From NCBI GenBank assembly GCA_937901485.1, contig CALGTT010000087.1, forward strand, positions 1 to 6,466: 6,466 bases of DNA, in the 5' to 3' direction. Both the position numbers and the translations under genes were made by a program. The stretch comes from an uncultured Ruminococcus sp. GTDB lineage: Bacteria > Bacillota > Clostridia > Oscillospirales > Ruminococcaceae. The notes under the pieces are model-generated. The model was not told the DNA's origin. It searched no databases and was given only the letters and a program-made list of their open reading frames with translations. Positions 5,031 through 6,466 of this stretch are shown here, piece by piece. How positions within the stretch are numbered: the first letter of the stretch is position 1; each line of letters opens with the position of its first letter.

Positions 5031-6466
5031 TTATTCGCCGTAGTATGCCTTGAGGTACATTTCCTTGATCTCCTTCATCAGCGGATATCTCGGATTTGCG
5101 CCGGTGCACTGGTCATCGAATGCCTGCTCGGTCATCTCGTCAAGATTTGCAAGGAACGCATCTTCCGCAATGCCGTAATCCTTGATGCACTTCTTGATGC
5201 CGATGGCTTCCTTCAGCTCGTCGATCTTTGCAAGGAACTTTTCAAATACTTCCATGTCATTCTTGCCGGTCACGCCGCAGAATCTTGCGCATTCTGCGTA
5301 ACGCTCCAGAGCCTGCGGATACTGGTACTGGGAGAATGTGCCCATTTTGCGCGGTGCAGTGGCGATGTTGAAACGCATTACCTCATTGATGAGCAGTGCA
5401 TTGGCAACGCCGTGCGGCAGGTGGTGATATGCGCCAAGCTTGTGCGCCATGGAGTGGCAAACACCGAGGAATGCGTTGGCAAACGCCATACCTGCGATGG
5501 TGGAGGCATTCGCCATCTTCTCTCTTGCCACTACATCATTGCCGTCATTATAAGCAGCCGGCAGATATTCGAAGATGTTCTTCATTGCCTTGAGTGCCAG
5601 ACCGTCCGTGTAGTCGCTTGCCATCACGGATGCATATGCCTCCAGTGCATGTGTCAGCGCGTCAATACCGGACGCGGAGGTCAGTCCCTTGGGTGCGCTC
5701 ATCATCAGGTCAGTGTCGATGATTGCCATATTCGGAAGCAGCTCATAGTCTGCCAGCGGATACTTGATACCGGTGTTCTGGTCAGTGATAACAGCAAAGG
5801 GTGTTACCTCGGAGCCTGTACCGGAGGATGTGGGAACGGCGATGAAATATGCCTTTTCGCCCATCTTCGGGAATGTGTAAACTCTCTTGCGGATGTCGAT
5901 AAAGCGCATTGCCATATCCATAAAGTCTGCTTCGGGATGCTCATAGAGAACCCACATGATCTTTGCAGCGTCCATTGCAGAACCGCCGCCGAGTGCGATT
6001 ACAACGTCAGGCTGGAAGGAGTTCATAAGAGCAGCGCCCTTTCTTACTGTTGTAAGGTCCGGGTCCGGCTCAACGTCGCTGAAAATTTCGATAACAGGCA
6101 TATTAGCGTTCTTGTTGAGCTGGTAAATAACTCTGTCAACGTAACCGAACTGTACCATACCAGGGTCAGCAACAATCATAGCTCTGTGAATTTCAGGCAT
6201 CTTTGCAAGGTACTGAACAGAGCCTGCTTCAAAATAAATTTTTTCCGGAACCTTAAACCACTGCATATTAACTCTCCTCTTTGCAACCTTCTTTCTGTTT
6301 ACAAGGTTCTTTGCAGTAACGTTTTCAGAAACAGAGTTCTTACCGTAAGAACCACAACCAAGTGTAAGGGAAGGAGCCATGGAGTTGTATACATCACCGA
6401 TAGCACCGAAGGAAGCAGGGGAGTTAACTACGATACGGCTTGCCTTCATAACTTCACCGTATCTTT
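5031..6466 (-). CDS. adhE: Bifunctional acetaldehyde/alcohol dehydrogenase AdhE, C-terminal half (5' end beyond window)
   Basis: The frame is open through the right edge: five further residues (RYGEV) precede the Met at 6449, so that Met is internal. The visible 477 residues cover the end of the acetyl-CoA-reducing ALDH domain and the whole iron-dependent ADH domain of a protein normally about 870-890 residues long. Counting from Met 6449, MKASRIVVNSPASFGAIGD and TLGCGSYGKNSVSEN are ALDH-end signatures. NMQWFKVPEKIYFEAGS (61-77) marks the domain junction. VIALGGGSAMDAAK (150-163) is the NAD-binding loop, and Asp263, His267, His332 and His346 (in GIDALTH, CHSMAHKLG, LPHGVANA) are the Fe2+ ligands. 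The ALDH catalytic Cys lies outside the window. The enzyme converts acetyl-CoA through acetaldehyde to ethanol, reoxidising two NADH, and usually forms spirosomes. Leucine codons change abruptly along the gene (see findings). Confidence 0.97.
   Translation of the reverse strand, partial: RYGEVMKASRIVVNSPASFGAIGDVYNSMAPSLTLGCGSYGKNSVSENVTAKNLVNRKKVAKRRVNMQWFKVPEKIYFEAGSVQYLAKMPEIHRAMIVADPGMVQFGYVDRVIYQLNKNANMPVIEIFSDVEPDPDLTTVRKGAALMNSFQPDVVIALGGGSAMDAAKIMWVLYEHPEADFMDMAMRFIDIRKRVYTFPKMGEKAYFIAVPTSSGTGSEVTPFAVITDQNTGIKYPLADYELLPNMAIIDTDLMMSAPKGLTSASGIDALTHALEAYASVMASDYTDGLALKAMKNIFEYLPAAYNDGNDVVAREKMANASTIAGMAFANAFLGVCHSMAHKLGAYHHLPHGVANALLINEVMRFNIATAPRKMGTFSQYQYPQALERYAECARFCGVTGKNDMEVFEKFLAKIDELKEAIGIKKCIKDYGIAEDAFLANLDEMTEQAFDDQCTGANPRYPLMKEIKEMYLKAYYGE

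Overview
The window is an ordinary-looking chromosomal segment from a Gram-positive anaerobe, most likely a clostridial Bacillota of the Ruminococcus/Oscillospiraceae type. This is inferred from protein style (MutS2 with a C-terminal Smr domain, a clostridial-type fused AdhE, a soluble LacI-like sensor joined to GGDEF), from a consensus sigma-A type promoter, from strong purine-rich ribosome binding sites, and from moderate GC with CTG-rich leucine codons. No species can be assigned from the sequence alone.

Layout: (1) Positions 1-2089, plus strand: the 3' about 85-90% of mutS2, running off the left edge. (2) Positions 2090-2235: a 146-base gap with a near-perfect extended -10 promoter, three TCAAT repeats, and a leader in which a UACG-tetraloop hairpin sits between the Shine-Dalgarno sequence and the start codon. 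(3) Positions 2236-4140, plus strand: a 634-residue cytoplasmic diguanylate cyclase with a LacI/periplasmic-binding-protein-like sensor, a GAF-like middle region and a C-terminal GGDEF domain. (4) Positions 4141-4203: a small hairpin and a strong, probably bidirectional terminator between convergent genes. (5) Positions 4204-4944, minus strand: a small APH/choline-kinase-fold phosphotransferase of unknown substrate. (6) Positions 4945-5030: an 86-base spacer with a GC-rich hairpin and a good ribosome binding site. (7) Positions 5031-6466, minus strand: the C-terminal half of the bifunctional aldehyde/alcohol dehydrogenase AdhE, running off the right edge.

How they relate: mutS2 (ribosome rescue or recombination control), the cyclase (c-di-GMP synthesis in response to a small ligand) and the adhE-kinase pair (fermentation plus an orphan kinase) look like three independent units. 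The cyclase has its own promoter and terminator. The kinase lies just downstream of adhE on the same strand, and no convincing promoter is visible between them, so co-transcription is likely.

No mobile element, CRISPR array, tRNA, rRNA or toxin/defence cassette is visible. The points most worth a second look are the structured spacer in the cyclase leader, the HTH-less LacI-like sensor on a cyclase without an inhibitory site, the Asn-to-Asp change in the kinase's Brenner motif, and an abrupt change in leucine codon choice inside adhE. I do not see strong evidence for a wholly new multi-gene system.
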